A model generated the notes under the pieces. The model was given only the letters and a program-made list of their open reading frames with translations, did not search any database and was not told the origin of the DNA. Below are positions 1 through 9,046 of a stretch of 64,000 nucleotides of DNA, piece after piece; positions within the stretch are counted from its first letter, which is position 1, and every line of letters starts with the position of its first letter. The DNA lies in assembly GCA_947470805.1 (NCBI GenBank), contig CANIVU010000028.1, forward strand, positions 1 to 64,000, read 5' to 3'. The stretch is from Acidobacteriota bacterium. GTDB taxonomy: Bacteria > Acidobacteriota > Terriglobia > Bryobacterales > Bryobacteraceae. The position numbers and the translations under genes were made by a program.

Positions 1-894
1 GGTGGCGCTGTAGGGGCTGGCGTGGTCGAAGTTTTCGAGGATATTCAACATCGACAGGGCGGCCAAGCCCTGGCCGTTGGGGGGCAGTTCGTGGACGCGC
101 CAGCCGCGGTAGGTGGTGGAGATGGGGGTTACCCATTCGGGCTGGTAGTTGGCCAGGTCGGCCGCGGCCATGAGGCCGCCCTGGCGGGTGGACTTGGCGA
201 GGATGGCTTTGGCGATGTCGCCTTTGTAGAACGCGTCGGCGCCCTGGTCGGCGATGAGGCGCATGGCGCGGGCGAGGTCGGGGTTCTTGTAGAGCTCGCC
301 GACGGCGGGGACGTGGTTGTTGGGGTAGAAGACGCGGACGCCTTCGGGGTCCTTACGAACGAGTTCGGCGTCCCAGACGCGGCCCACCATTTCCTGGATG
401 GGGAAGCCGTCGGCGGCGAGGCGGATGGCGGTTTGGAAGAGCTTGTTCCAGGGGAGTTTGCCGTACTTTTTGTGCATGGCCTCCCAGCCGCGGACGCAAC
501 CGGGGACGGTGGCCGAATGGATGCCGGTGCCGTCCATTTTCTTCAGGCCTTTGGATTGGAGAGCTTCGATGGTCATGGCCTGCGGGGCGGGACCGCTTGC
601 ATTTAGTCCCGTTATCTGGCCGGTTTTTGCGTCGCGGTACATGACGAAGAGGTCGCCGCCGATGCCGCACATCATGGGTTCGACTACCCCTAGGACAGCG
701 TTGGCGGCGATGGCGGCGTCGACCGCGCTACCGCCTTGGGCGAGGATCTGGGCGCCGGCTTGGGAGGCGAGGACCTGGCTGGTGGAGACGATGCCGCCAG
801 TGGCGATGACCATTGAGCGTCCGTGGGCGCGGTCCGTTTTCTGGGCGGGGAGGAGGGTGGCGGCGATTAAGAGGAGGAGGGCTGATTTGGTCAT
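1..894 (-). CDS. ggt: Gamma-glutamyltransferase, N-terminal part (cut by window edge)
   Basis: Reads from an ATG at 894 without a stop to base 1, giving 298 codons. The start has a short hydrophobic signal peptide (MTKSALLLLIAATLLPAQ). Family motifs follow: GGIVSTSQVLASQAGAQIL, GGSAVDAAIAANAVLGVVEP, MCGIGGDLFVMYRD, and near the edge VHELPPNGQGLAALSMLNIL. These match the large subunit of secreted gamma-glutamyltranspeptidase, which cleaves the gamma-glutamyl bond of glutathione and related peptides in the periplasm. The autoprocessing threonine and the small subunit lie outside the window, so catalytic competence cannot be judged. The product call is very safe; the physiological role is inferred from the family. 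Confidence 0.93.
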   Translation of the reverse strand, partial: MTKSALLLLIAATLLPAQKTDRAHGRSMVIATGGIVSTSQVLASQAGAQILAQGGSAVDAAIAANAVLGVVEPMMCGIGGDLFVMYRDAKTGQITGLNASGPAPQAMTIEALQSKGLKKMDGTGIHSATVPGCVRGWEAMHKKYGKLPWNKLFQTAIRLAADGFPIQEMVGRVWDAELVRKDPEGVRVFYPNNHVPAVGELYKNPDLARAMRLIADQGADAFYKGDIAKAILAKSTRQGGLMAAADLANYQPEWVTPISTTYRGWRVHELPPNGQGLAALSMLNILENFDHASPYSAT

Positions 895-895
895 G

Positions 896-919
896 GTGTC
901 TGAGGCCGGTTTCAGACAC
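896..919 (-). promoter_or_regulatory. 8-bp hairpin abutting the ggt start codon
   Basis: An inverted repeat (gtgtctga, 8-base loop, tcagacac) lies one base upstream of the ggt ATG on the minus strand. No clear Shine-Dalgarno sequence is seen in this leader. The hairpin could end transcription from the upstream minus-strand gene (953-1564) or limit ribosome access to ggt. The inverted repeat is seen directly; function is inference. Confidence 0.35.
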
Positions 920-952
920 GATACCAAGGTTTGGAATTTACCGGGTGATTGG

Positions 953-1564
953 TTAGGGGCGGGAGATGACGGTGACGACTCCGGCGAGGAGGCGGATGGC
1001 AACGGTCTTCTCAGGGGTGAGGTGATAGGTGAGGAGTTCGCGGTCGCCGTCTTCGAGGCCGCAGACGGCGGCGGTGGTGCTTGGATTGCCGAGGGCGGCG
1101 AGAACGCTGGCTCGGGGTTGGCCGGGGGTGATCTGGTTCAGAGCCTCCTCATTGATGAGGGTGAAGCGGGGCTTTGGGGTGGGGCTTTGGATTGCCAGCA
1201 GGACGAGGGGCGTGACGGCGGGGAGCGTGGACGAGGCGGGTTTGGGGGCGGCGGCGCGGCGGGGGCCGGATTTGGCGAGTTGCTCTGCGCGTTCGCGGAC
1301 CTTCTGGCGGCGGTCCAGTTCCTCCTGCTGCTCCTTTGGCAGCTCCACGTTGACCGGCGCTTTGCCGTAGGAACGGCGGGAGCCGAGGCTCTTGATGACC
1401 TTCGTGACGCCATCGCCGGTGCCGGCGGCCAGGAGCGGGTTGGCCTTGCGGGCTTCGTCAGCGGCGCCTTTGAAATGCTCGATCGCATCTCCGAGGACTT
1501 TATCCTGGGCGAGAAGGGCGGCGGAGAGTAACAACGAGGCGATAACCAACCGTGTGGGGACCAT
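953..1564 (-). CDS. Exported protein of unknown function with BamE/SmpA-like C-terminus
   Basis: 203 residues. The N-terminus is a signal peptide (about residues 1-19, LLLSAALLAQ). Residues ~70-115 are charged and Lys/Arg/Glu/Pro-rich. The last ~65 residues contain INEEALNQITPGQPRASVL, then LGNPS and a predicted beta-strand tail. The G-x-(P/S)-x-x-x-V-x-x-x-LG-x-P pattern is typical of the small BamE/SmpA-like fold found in many exported proteins; it does not by itself imply a Bam role. A single gene on the minus strand upstream of ggt, separated from it by 58 bases that include a hairpin. The function is not recognised. Confidence 0.7.
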   Translation of the reverse strand: MVPTRLVIASLLLSAALLAQDKVLGDAIEHFKGAADEARKANPLLAAGTGDGVTKVIKSLGSRRSYGKAPVNVELPKEQQEELDRRQKVRERAEQLAKSGPRRAAAPKPASSTLPAVTPLVLLAIQSPTPKPRFTLINEEALNQITPGQPRASVLAALGNPSTTAAVCGLEDGDRELLTYHLTPEKTVAIRLLAGVVTVISRP

Positions 1565-1669
1565 AACTCCCCCAATTGTAGGGGCGTCCCGACTGCTTAG
1601 TTGCAGTACTAAGATTCTTTCCTTTTCGGTCTTCCGGATTTACTGAGGCGAAGCGGCCGTTTCGCGCTA

Positions 1670-2113
1670 ATGCTGAGTGAGGGTTCCGCCGATTTGGTTT
1701 GCATGCCGCCACCCCAAGTTGCGAAAACGCTAGCCCGAGTCCTGGGCGCCCTCCTGATTGTTCTTTCCCTGGTTGGGTTCATTCCGAACCCACTCATTGG
1801 CGCGGAAGGATATTTCCGCACCGACACGATCCTTAATGCGGTCCTTGCCGGGATCGGGATTCTACTTCTGACTTTTACAACCAAGGGCGAAGGAACGGCG
1901 GCTTCTGGCCTGTTTTTCGGAGCGATGGTGGCGTTTGCACTGGCCGCCGTTGGCTACGTCCAGATCTCCGAGTATCCGGCGGGGATGGTGGTGAAGCTGT
2001 TTGACCTTGTCGCGTGTAACATGCAGTCCATCTACCTCTTCGGCGGGATGGCTGTGGTGATGGGAATCTGCGGGATGATGAACACCTCGTCTCGGCAGGT
2101 AATCCGCGACTAA
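1670..2113 (+). CDS. Small integral membrane protein, possibly DUF4383-like
   Basis: 147 residues with about four hydrophobic segments (residues ~18-40, 54-70, 80-98, 118-136), so predicted to sit in the inner membrane. The pattern of a first helix, a GFIPNPL turn and a second helix beginning LNAVLAGIGILLL recalls DUF4383 membrane proteins, but the resemblance is loose. The start could instead be the ATG at 1703, which places the first helix close to the N-terminus. It is transcribed away from the minus-strand gene at 953-1564 across a ~105-base gap that should hold both promoters. Its last four bases overlap the end of the convergent DUF1501 gene. Confidence 0.65.
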   Translation: MLSEGSADLVCMPPPQVAKTLARVLGALLIVLSLVGFIPNPLIGAEGYFRTDTILNAVLAGIGILLLTFTTKGEGTAASGLFFGAMVAFALAAVGYVQISEYPAGMVVKLFDLVACNMQSIYLFGGMAVVMGICGMMNTSSRQVIRD

Positions 2114-3471
2114 CTGAGAATGGGTTTGATGAGCCGGCCGCCAAGATCGGTGAGCCGGCGGTTGCGCCCGGCGAAGTAGTAGGTGAGGCGCATGTCATTC
2201 AGGCCCATGAGATGAAGAATGGTCGCGTGGACATCGTGCATGTGATAGATGTCCTCGACCGCTTTGTGGCCGATTTCATCCGTTGTTCCGATGATGGAGC
2301 CACCGCGCGCGCCGCCGCCGGCGAACCACATGGACTGGCAGCGGGTGTTGTGATCACGGCCGGGGGTCTCCTGGTCGGCCGGTGTGTCAGGGGTACGGCC
2401 GAATTCGCCCATGTAGACGACTAACGTCCGGGAGAGCATGCCGCGCTGCTTGAGATCCTTGAGCAGGGCGGCGATGGGTTTGTCGGTTTCGCGGGCGTTC
2501 TTTTCGTGGTTCTTTTTGATGTCGCCGTGGGCGTCCCAGCTTTGGGAGGGCGTGAAGATTTCGACGAAGCGGACGCCGGCTTCGACCAGCTTGCGGGCCA
2601 TGAGGCAGCGGCGGCCGAAGGAGGCGGTGATGGGATCGTTGAGGCCGTAGGCTTCCTTGACAGATTCTGGTTCGGCGTCGATGGAGAGGACGCGGGGGAC
2701 CTCCATCTGCATACGGTAGGCGAGTTCGTAGGAGTCGATGCGGGCTTGGAGGTCGGCGTTGTCGGGGCGAGCTTCGCGGTAGGCGGCGTTGAGCTGGCGG
2801 AGGGCTTCGCGTTCGGCATCGATTGTTTGGGCGGGGAGGCCTTTGGGATTGTCGAGATCGCGAATGGGCTCACTGGCGGCGCGGAGAACGGTGCCCTGGA
2901 ATTCGGCGGGGAGATAGCCGCTGCCCCATTGTTGGGCTCCAGAAAACGGGATGGACCGGAAGTCCGGCATAGCGACGAAGGCGGGGAGATTCTTGTTGGC
3001 CGTTCCGAGGCCGTAGGTGACCCAGGCGCCCATGGAGGGGTTGCCGGGGATGATGAAGCCGGTGTTCATCTGGAAGACGGCGGCGGGGTGGTTGCCGTTG
3101 TCGGACTGGACGCTGCGGACGATGGCTAGATCGTCGACGCATTGGGCGGTGTGGGGGAGGAGTTCGCTGACGTCGCGGCCGCACTTGCCGTACTTTGCAA
3201 ACTTGAAGGGGCTGGCGACGAACTTGCGGGGCTTGGCGAATAAATTGGGCTGGTCGGTCTTCTTCTCCTTCGACCAATCCATGATTTTGCCGTTGAGTTC
3301 GACTAACTTGGGTTTGGGGTCGAAGGTGTCAATTTGACTAACTCCGCCGAGCATGCCTAAGAAGATACAGGCGTCGGCTTTGGCTGGGTGGTGCGTTCCG
3401 GCGAGTAACTGGTTCAGTGCGGCGCTACCGAGGCCGAAGGCTGATTGGGTAATCCATTGGCGGCGGTTCAT
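2110..3471 (-). CDS. DUF1501 family exported protein
   Basis: 453 residues from the ATG at 3471. The first residues MNRRQWITQSAFGLGSAALN form a twin-arginine-like signal. Family landmarks are SQIDTFDPKPKL near residue 55, the HPAAVFQMNTGF stretch, FVEIFTPSQSWDAHGDI, VVYMGEFGRTPDT and a C-terminal YYFAGRNRRLTDL. DUF1501 proteins are sulfatase/phosphatase-fold relatives almost always paired with DUF1549/DUF1553 proteins in Planctomycetota, Verrucomicrobiota and Acidobacteriota; the biochemical role is not settled. The partner gene ends 5 bases upstream, so the two are one transcription unit. Longer upstream extension in frame exists but only overlaps the partner and was not used. Confidence 0.9.
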   Translation of the reverse strand: MNRRQWITQSAFGLGSAALNQLLAGTHHPAKADACIFLGMLGGVSQIDTFDPKPKLVELNGKIMDWSKEKKTDQPNLFAKPRKFVASPFKFAKYGKCGRDVSELLPHTAQCVDDLAIVRSVQSDNGNHPAAVFQMNTGFIIPGNPSMGAWVTYGLGTANKNLPAFVAMPDFRSIPFSGAQQWGSGYLPAEFQGTVLRAASEPIRDLDNPKGLPAQTIDAEREALRQLNAAYREARPDNADLQARIDSYELAYRMQMEVPRVLSIDAEPESVKEAYGLNDPITASFGRRCLMARKLVEAGVRFVEIFTPSQSWDAHGDIKKNHEKNARETDKPIAALLKDLKQRGMLSRTLVVYMGEFGRTPDTPADQETPGRDHNTRCQSMWFAGGGARGGSIIGTTDEIGHKAVEDIYHMHDVHATILHLMGLNDMRLTYYFAGRNRRLTDLGGRLIKPILS

Positions 3472-3476
3472 GTTCG

Positions 3477-5819
3477 TTACTCCACGTAGAGGAATTCGTT
3501 CAGATTGAAGAGAACGGCGGCGAGGGAGGGCAGATTGGATTTGAGGGGCTCGGCGGCTCGGCGCTCCGTTTCGGTTGGCGGGCGGGAGAGGGCGAGCCAG
3601 AAGGCTTCGGTGATGGGGTCCGGGTTCCCTTCGATCCGCTTGGCGAAGTGCTCGGCTTCGGTTCGAGTAAGGGCGCCATTGAGGAGCGTGAGGGCTTGGG
3701 GGGCGACGATGGTGGATTGGCGGCGGGCGCAGGAGCTGCTGAGATTGGGCGCGTCGAAGGTTTCGGCCATGGGGAGGATGACGCTGCGGCGCTGGATCTG
3801 GTAGACACTTCGGCGGCGTTGCTCGTCTTCGGGCGATGGGTACCACTTGAAGAACTCAAAGCCTTGGGCGACGTCGTCGGGGACGTTGAAGAGGACGGGC
3901 GGGCCGGCGGGTTGGGGGTTGAGGCGACCGCTGGTGAAGAGGATGGAATCGCGGAGAACTTCGGCGTCGAGCCGTTGCCAGTTCATGCGCCAGAGGAGGC
4001 GATTGGTGGGGTCGATGGCGGCGTATTTTTGTTGCTCCGGGTGGACGCTGGATTGGCGGTAGGCGGCCGAGGTGAGGATGAACTTATGGAGAGATTTGAG
4101 GCTCCACTTGTTTTCGACTAAGTGGGTGGCGAGTAAGTCGAGTAACTCAGGGTGGGTGGGTTGTTCGCCGTTGCGGCCGAAGTCGGACGGCGTGCGGACG
4201 ATGCCTTCGCCGAAGTGGCGCTGCCAGAGGCGGTTGGCGATGACGCGGGCGGTGAAGGGATTCTTGTCGGCGGCGATCCATTCGGCGAGGGCGAGGCGGC
4301 GGCCATTGGAGCCGCCGGCGAAGGGGATTTCGGCGGGTTTGTTTTCGAACGGGAACCCGGGTTCGACTTTTTCGGTTTTGGCGGCGAGGTCACCGCCGGA
4401 GAGGATGTAGGTATCGGGGACTTCGGGAGCGGCCGGCGGGGCTACGTCCTTCACCGTGTAGGCGAGGGCCTGGTAGCGGCGGGCGAGTTCCTGTTCGCGC
4501 TGCATTTTGTCGCGGGTGTCGAAGTAGGCTTTGAGCGGCTGGCGCCATTCGGGCTCCTTGACGAGGGGGAGATCCTGGTCGAGAAAGAAGAGATTTTTGG
4601 TATTCAGTTTGCCGAGGAATTGTTTGACTTTGGGATCGTCGGGTTTGAGTTTGAAGAGGCTCAGGTATTGGTTTTTGAGGGCTTCGCGTTGGGCGTCGAG
4701 TTCCTGTTGGGCGGCTTCGGCGGCATCTTCGTGGAGGCGCTGTTGGCGCTTCATTTCCTTGGGGTTTTCGACGGCGTCGAAAGGGAGGGGCGCGTCGGCA
4801 ATAGCGGTGCCGGCGAAGAAGGCCTGGAGGCGGTAGTAATCCTTGTGCTTGATGGGGTCGTACTTGTGGTCGTGGCACTGGGCGCAACCGGTGGTGAGGC
4901 CGAGGAAGACGCTGCCGACGGTGCCGGTGATGTCGTTGAGGAAGTCCTGGCGAAGCTGCTTTTTGCTGTTGGCGTCGGCTTCCCAAGGGGCGAAGCGGAG
5001 GAAGCCCTGGGCGATGATTTTGTCGGCCTGGCTGGTGGGCTTTTTGCCGCGGTATTCGTCGCCGGCGATTTGTTCCTGGACGAAGAGGTCATAGGGCTTG
5101 TCGGAGTTGAAGGCGCGGATGACGTAATCGCGGTAGCGCCAGGCGGTGGGGCGTTCGCCGTCGATGGCGAAGCCGTCGGATTCGGCGTAGCGGACGAGAT
5201 CAAGCCAGTGGCGGCCCCAGCGCTCGCCGTAGCGGGTGTCGGCGAGGAGTTTGTCGATTTGCTTTTCGTAGGCGGCGGGGCTGGGGTCGTTTAAGAATTC
5301 GCGGGTTTGTTCGGGGGTGGGCGGGAGGCCGATGAGATCGAAGTAGAGGCGGCGGAGGAGGGTGCGTTTGGGGGCTTCTGGGGCGGGGGTAAGGTTCTGG
5401 CTTTCCAGTTTCGCCAGGATGTGACTGTCGATGGGGTTGCGGGGCCAGGATTGGTTTTTGATTGTCGGGTTCTGCGGTTTGGCGGGGGATTGGCGGAGCC
5501 AGGTCCAGTGGGCGTCGGTGGGGTTTGCGTTGACGGGGAGCTTGGCGATTTCGGCTTTGATTTCGGCGATGGTTTCGGCGGGGAGCTTGGCGCCGAGGGG
5601 CATTTGCGGGGTCTTTTCGCCGGTCATGTGGGCGACGATCAAGTCCCGGGCGGGGCCGTGTTTGCCGCCTTTTTGGAGGGATTCGACGGAGTTAAAACTG
5701 AGGCCGCCTTGAGCCTGGGAACCCGTGTGGCAGGCGCCGCAGTGCTGGGTGAGCAGGGGGAGCAGTTTGCCATCGGCGGCGGCGAGGAGGCCGGCGCTCA
5801 AGATGAGGCAGAGACGCAT
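3477..5819 (-). CDS. Cytochrome-like DUF1549/DUF1553 protein with N-terminal PSCyt1 haem site
   Basis: 780 residues with a signal peptide (residues ~1-15). A CxxCH haem motif, CGACHTG, sits near residue 31 in a PSCyt1 (planctomycete cytochrome C) segment that also has MPLGAKLP. DUF1549 follows at ~110-320 (RRLYFDLIGLPPTPEQ, RYGERWGRHWLDLVRYAESD), with a second CxxCH, CAQCHDHKYDPI. DUF1553 occupies ~500-750 (TARVIANRLWQRHFGEGIV, TPSDFGRNGEQPTHPELLD). Such proteins are predicted periplasmic c-type haem proteins of unknown substrate, often near polysaccharide-degradation genes. It is directly upstream of the DUF1501 gene. It diverges from the gene at 5863 with only 43 bases between start codons. 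Confidence 0.93.
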   Translation of the reverse strand: MRLCLILSAGLLAAADGKLLPLLTQHCGACHTGSQAQGGLSFNSVESLQKGGKHGPARDLIVAHMTGEKTPQMPLGAKLPAETIAEIKAEIAKLPVNANPTDAHWTWLRQSPAKPQNPTIKNQSWPRNPIDSHILAKLESQNLTPAPEAPKRTLLRRLYFDLIGLPPTPEQTREFLNDPSPAAYEKQIDKLLADTRYGERWGRHWLDLVRYAESDGFAIDGERPTAWRYRDYVIRAFNSDKPYDLFVQEQIAGDEYRGKKPTSQADKIIAQGFLRFAPWEADANSKKQLRQDFLNDITGTVGSVFLGLTTGCAQCHDHKYDPIKHKDYYRLQAFFAGTAIADAPLPFDAVENPKEMKRQQRLHEDAAEAAQQELDAQREALKNQYLSLFKLKPDDPKVKQFLGKLNTKNLFFLDQDLPLVKEPEWRQPLKAYFDTRDKMQREQELARRYQALAYTVKDVAPPAAPEVPDTYILSGGDLAAKTEKVEPGFPFENKPAEIPFAGGSNGRRLALAEWIAADKNPFTARVIANRLWQRHFGEGIVRTPSDFGRNGEQPTHPELLDLLATHLVENKWSLKSLHKFILTSAAYRQSSVHPEQQKYAAIDPTNRLLWRMNWQRLDAEVLRDSILFTSGRLNPQPAGPPVLFNVPDDVAQGFEFFKWYPSPEDEQRRRSVYQIQRRSVILPMAETFDAPNLSSSCARRQSTIVAPQALTLLNGALTRTEAEHFAKRIEGNPDPITEAFWLALSRPPTETERRAAEPLKSNLPSLAAVLFNLNEFLYVE

Positions 5820-5862
5820 GGGGGGATCGTATCAAACTTTGATAGGCTGTAGACCGGTTCAC

Positions 5863-7755
5863 GTGCGATTTATTGGGCTGTTTTTGATAATTCCGCTGGC
5901 GGCGCAGGTCCCGGATTTTGTGGGGAAGGTGTACCCGTTTCTGGACCGGGCGGGGTGCAAGGGGTGTCATAACGAGAATGGGGTAGCGTCGGCGAGCCGG
6001 TTGATTTTTCCGGGTGAAGGGGCGGGGGCGGACGAGATTTTGCGGGCGGGGATGGGCATGCGGCGATTGGTGCGGCGGGAACGGCCGGAGGAGTCGTTGT
6101 TGGTGTTGAAGCCGACGAATCGTGTGGCGCATGCGGGAGGCGTGCGGTTGGTGAAGGGGTCGGAGGGCGAGGCGGCGCTGCGGGGGTGGGCGGCGTATCT
6201 GGCTTCCCTGCCCGAGGGGGTTGGGGAGCGGCCGGCGGCGGCGCGGGCGCTGACGGTGGTGATGCGGCGGCTGACGCACGCACAGTACAACAACACTGTG
6301 GCCGATTTGCTGGGGGACCGGACGCGGCCGGCGAATCAGTTTCCGCCTGAGGACGTGGTTAACGGGTTTACGAATCAGGCGGCGGGCCAGAGTATTTCGC
6401 CGTTGATGGCGGAGGATTATGCGCGGGCGGCGGGGAGATTGGCGCGGAATGCGGCGCGGGCTGGGGCGCTGGCGCGGTTGATTCCTTGTGATAAGGCGCG
6501 GCCGGGGTGTAGCGCGGAGTTTGTCCGTTCGTTTGGAGAGCGAGCGTTCCGGCGACCGTTGACGGAGCGGGAGGTGGCGAGTTTTGTCCGGTTGCTGGGG
6601 GCGGATTTTGACGCGGTGACGGTTGTGGAGGCGATGTTGCAGTCGCCTGCATTTTTGTTTCATACGGGGACGGGGCAGTGGGCGACGGCTTCGCGGTTGT
6701 CCTATTTACTGTGGGATACGGCTCCGGATGCGACGTTGCGGGAGGCGGCGGCAAAGGGGCAACTGGGGACGCGGGCGCAGATTGAGGCGCAGGCGCGGCG
6801 GCTGATGGCCGATGGGCGGGCGCGGCTGGCAATGAATCAGTTTCTGGCGGAATGGCTGCGGTTTGACCGGGTGAAGGGGGCGCTGCGGGAGCGGAAGTTA
6901 TATCCGGAGTTCGGGGCAGAGTTGATTGGGGCCATGTTAGAGGAGACCAGCCGGTTATTTGGGCACTTAGTGTGGGAAGATAAGTCGATTCTTGAGTTTT
7001 TTACGGCGGAGTATAGTTTCTTGAGTTACTCGCTGGCGGGGCTGTATGAGGTTCCGGCGCCGGCTAGTGAGTTTGGGATGGTGCGGTTTCCGGCGGGCGG
7101 GAAGCGGGCGGGGGTGTTGGGACATGCCTCCTTTTTGACAGTTACTTCGAAGCCGGCGGAGACGGCACCGACGGAGCGCGGGTTGTTTGTGCGGGAACAC
7201 TTTTTGTGTCAGATGGTGCCGCCGCCACCGCCGGGCGTGAGCACGACGCTGCCGGTGATTTCCGATGAGAAGCCGATCACGAACCGGGAGCGGTTGGCGG
7301 GACATTTGTCGTCGCCGACGTGCGCGTCGTGTCACCGATTGGTGGACCCGATTGGCTTTGGATTTGAGCAGTTTGACGCGATTGGGCGGTACCGGGAAAA
7401 GCAGATTGCGCTGGTATATCCACCGGTGGATACGACGAAGAAGAACATCCGGCGGGACGGGGTGCCGGTGGCGGTTCCGGTGGACACGCGGGCAACCATC
7501 TTGGGGCTACCGAATTCAGATTTTTCGAACCCGGCCGAGGCGGGGCGGATATTGGCGGCAACGCCAGCGTGCCAGCGGTGCGTGGTAAAACAGTTTTTCC
7601 GTTATGCTACAGGCAGAGCCGAAACGGAGGCCGACCGGCCTCATTTGGACGAGGCATTTGACCGTTTTGTGAAATCGGGTTTCCGGTTCCGGGAACTGAT
7701 GTTAGCCGTAGTTACTTCGCGCCCGTTTTTAGAGGAGTCGTTGCATGGGAATTGA
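5863..7755 (+). CDS. DUF1592/DUF1588/DUF1587-type cytochrome-like exported protein
   Basis: 630 residues from a GTG at 5863, chosen because it begins a clean signal peptide ([15 protein letters not shown]). An N-terminal haem-like motif CKGCHNE lies near residue 26. Then in order: DUF1587 ([19 protein letters not shown]), DUF1595 ([19 protein letters not shown]), DUF1592 ([19 protein letters not shown]), DUF1588 ([20 protein letters not shown] and [19 protein letters not shown], giving another CxxCH) and DUF1585 ([19 protein letters not shown]). This is the standard order of the family. It is the first gene of a long plus-strand run and overlaps the DUF1552 gene by 11 bases, the usual pairing. 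Substrate unknown. Confidence 0.92.
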   Translation: MRFIGLFLIIPLAAQVPDFVGKVYPFLDRAGCKGCHNENGVASASRLIFPGEGAGADEILRAGMGMRRLVRRERPEESLLVLKPTNRVAHAGGVRLVKGSEGEAALRGWAAYLASLPEGVGERPAAARALTVVMRRLTHAQYNNTVADLLGDRTRPANQFPPEDVVNGFTNQAAGQSISPLMAEDYARAAGRLARNAARAGALARLIPCDKARPGCSAEFVRSFGERAFRRPLTEREVASFVRLLGADFDAVTVVEAMLQSPAFLFHTGTGQWATASRLSYLLWDTAPDATLREAAAKGQLGTRAQIEAQARRLMADGRARLAMNQFLAEWLRFDRVKGALRERKLYPEFGAELIGAMLEETSRLFGHLVWEDKSILEFFTAEYSFLSYSLAGLYEVPAPASEFGMVRFPAGGKRAGVLGHASFLTVTSKPAETAPTERGLFVREHFLCQMVPPPPPGVSTTLPVISDEKPITNRERLAGHLSSPTCASCHRLVDPIGFGFEQFDAIGRYREKQIALVYPPVDTTKKNIRRDGVPVAVPVDTRATILGLPNSDFSNPAEAGRILAATPACQRCVVKQFFRYATGRAETEADRPHLDEAFDRFVKSGFRFRELMLAVVTSRPFLEESLHGN

Positions 7756-9046
7756 CACTAAGTTGAACCGGCGGAGCTTTCTGCGCGGGGTGGGCGTGGC
7801 GGGATCGGCCATTCGCGTTGGGCTGCCGCCGTTGGAGGCGATGTTCAATACGAGCGGGACGGCGTATGCGGCGGGCGTGGCGAAGGCGGTACCGAAGCGG
7901 TTTGTGTTCTGGTTCAACGGGAATGGGATTCCGGAAAAGTATTGGGTGCCACGGGAGACTGGGGCCGATTACGCGATGCCGTCGTGTTTGCAGCCGCTGG
8001 CGGCGTATCGCGACGATATGCATGTGGTGACCGGTTTGGACAGCGCGGCGGCGCGACTGCCGGGGCCGGGGAACAGCCATTACCCTTCGATGAGCGCGGT
8101 GGTTTCGTGCAAGACCTACACGGGGCGCGGGGCGGGCGGACCGTCGATTGACCAGGTAATTGCGCAGAAGATTGGCGGGGAGACGCGGTTCAGATCGTTG
8201 CAGGTGGGTGTGTGCCAGGAGTCATTTGGCGAGAGTATTCAACGTAACTTAAGCTGGGCGGACCGGGACCGGCCGTTGCCGCCGGAGATGATTCCGCACC
8301 GTTTGTTTGATCGCTTATTTGGGGTGAAGGACGCGGCATGGGTGACGCGGCAGAAGAGTATTTTGGACGCGGTGAAGGAGCAGACGGCGGCGTTGCAGGG
8401 GCGACTGGGGGCTTCCGACAAACGCAAGATGGACGAGTATCTGCAGTCGGTGCGGGAGTTGGAGACGTCGATTGCGACGCTGCCGCCGGAGTATCAGAAG
8501 GCGGTGGAGCGGCCGGCGGAAGCTGTCGATTTGCGGGACTATCCGCGAATTGCGAAGCTACAGAGCGACTTACTGGTTCACGCGCTGGCTTCGCAGCAGA
8601 CGCATGTGGCTTCCTATATGTTGACTAAGTGCCAGGGGTTGACGCGGTTTCCGTGGCTGGGACATACGGCGCAGCGTCATCATGAATACACACACGGAGA
8701 TGTGGAGACGCCGCGAGGGATGCGGACGTTGCGCGATATTTGCCGGTGGCATGTGGAGGAATTTGCGTATTTACTCGGGAAATTAAAGGCGACGGCGGAG
8801 GGGGAGAAGACGCTGTTGGATAACACGGCACTGGTGTTTGTGCATGAGCACGCAGAAGCGAATGCGCATAAGAACAACAATTTGGCGTTGATTTTGGCGG
8901 GTCATGCGGGCGGGTGGAAGACGGGACTGCACACACGGACGACGGGGACGTTGGGCGATTTGTATTTGACGGTGGCCAATGAGGTGATGGGCGCGCAGGT
9001 GAAGACGTTCCCGACAGCGGAGCGGAAGCTGAGCGAGATTGTGTGA
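7745..9046 (+). CDS. DUF1552 family exported protein (Tat signal)
   Basis: 433 residues. The N-terminus carries a Tat motif, [12 protein letters not shown], followed by family landmarks [64 protein letters not shown] and an H-rich C-terminal region ([14 protein letters not shown]). DUF1552 proteins accompany DUF1592-type cytochrome-like proteins and, like DUF1501, are periplasmic proteins of unknown catalytic role. The start codon lies inside the end of the preceding gene, indicating translational coupling. The stop TGA overlaps the start of the LRR gene. Confidence 0.92.
   Translation: MGIDTKLNRRSFLRGVGVAGSAIRVGLPPLEAMFNTSGTAYAAGVAKAVPKRFVFWFNGNGIPEKYWVPRETGADYAMPSCLQPLAAYRDDMHVVTGLDSAAARLPGPGNSHYPSMSAVVSCKTYTGRGAGGPSIDQVIAQKIGGETRFRSLQVGVCQESFGESIQRNLSWADRDRPLPPEMIPHRLFDRLFGVKDAAWVTRQKSILDAVKEQTAALQGRLGASDKRKMDEYLQSVRELETSIATLPPEYQKAVERPAEAVDLRDYPRIAKLQSDLLVHALASQQTHVASYMLTKCQGLTRFPWLGHTAQRHHEYTHGDVETPRGMRTLRDICRWHVEEFAYLLGKLKATAEGEKTLLDNTALVFVHEHAEANAHKNNNLALILAGHAGGWKTGLHTRTTGTLGDLYLTVANEVMGAQVKTFPTAERKLSEIV

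Noticed and set aside
4152-5294. Long Gly/Glu/Val-rich plus-strand frame inside the DUF1549/1553 gene
   Set aside because: Antisense to a clearly conserved protein, repetitive composition, no ribosome site.
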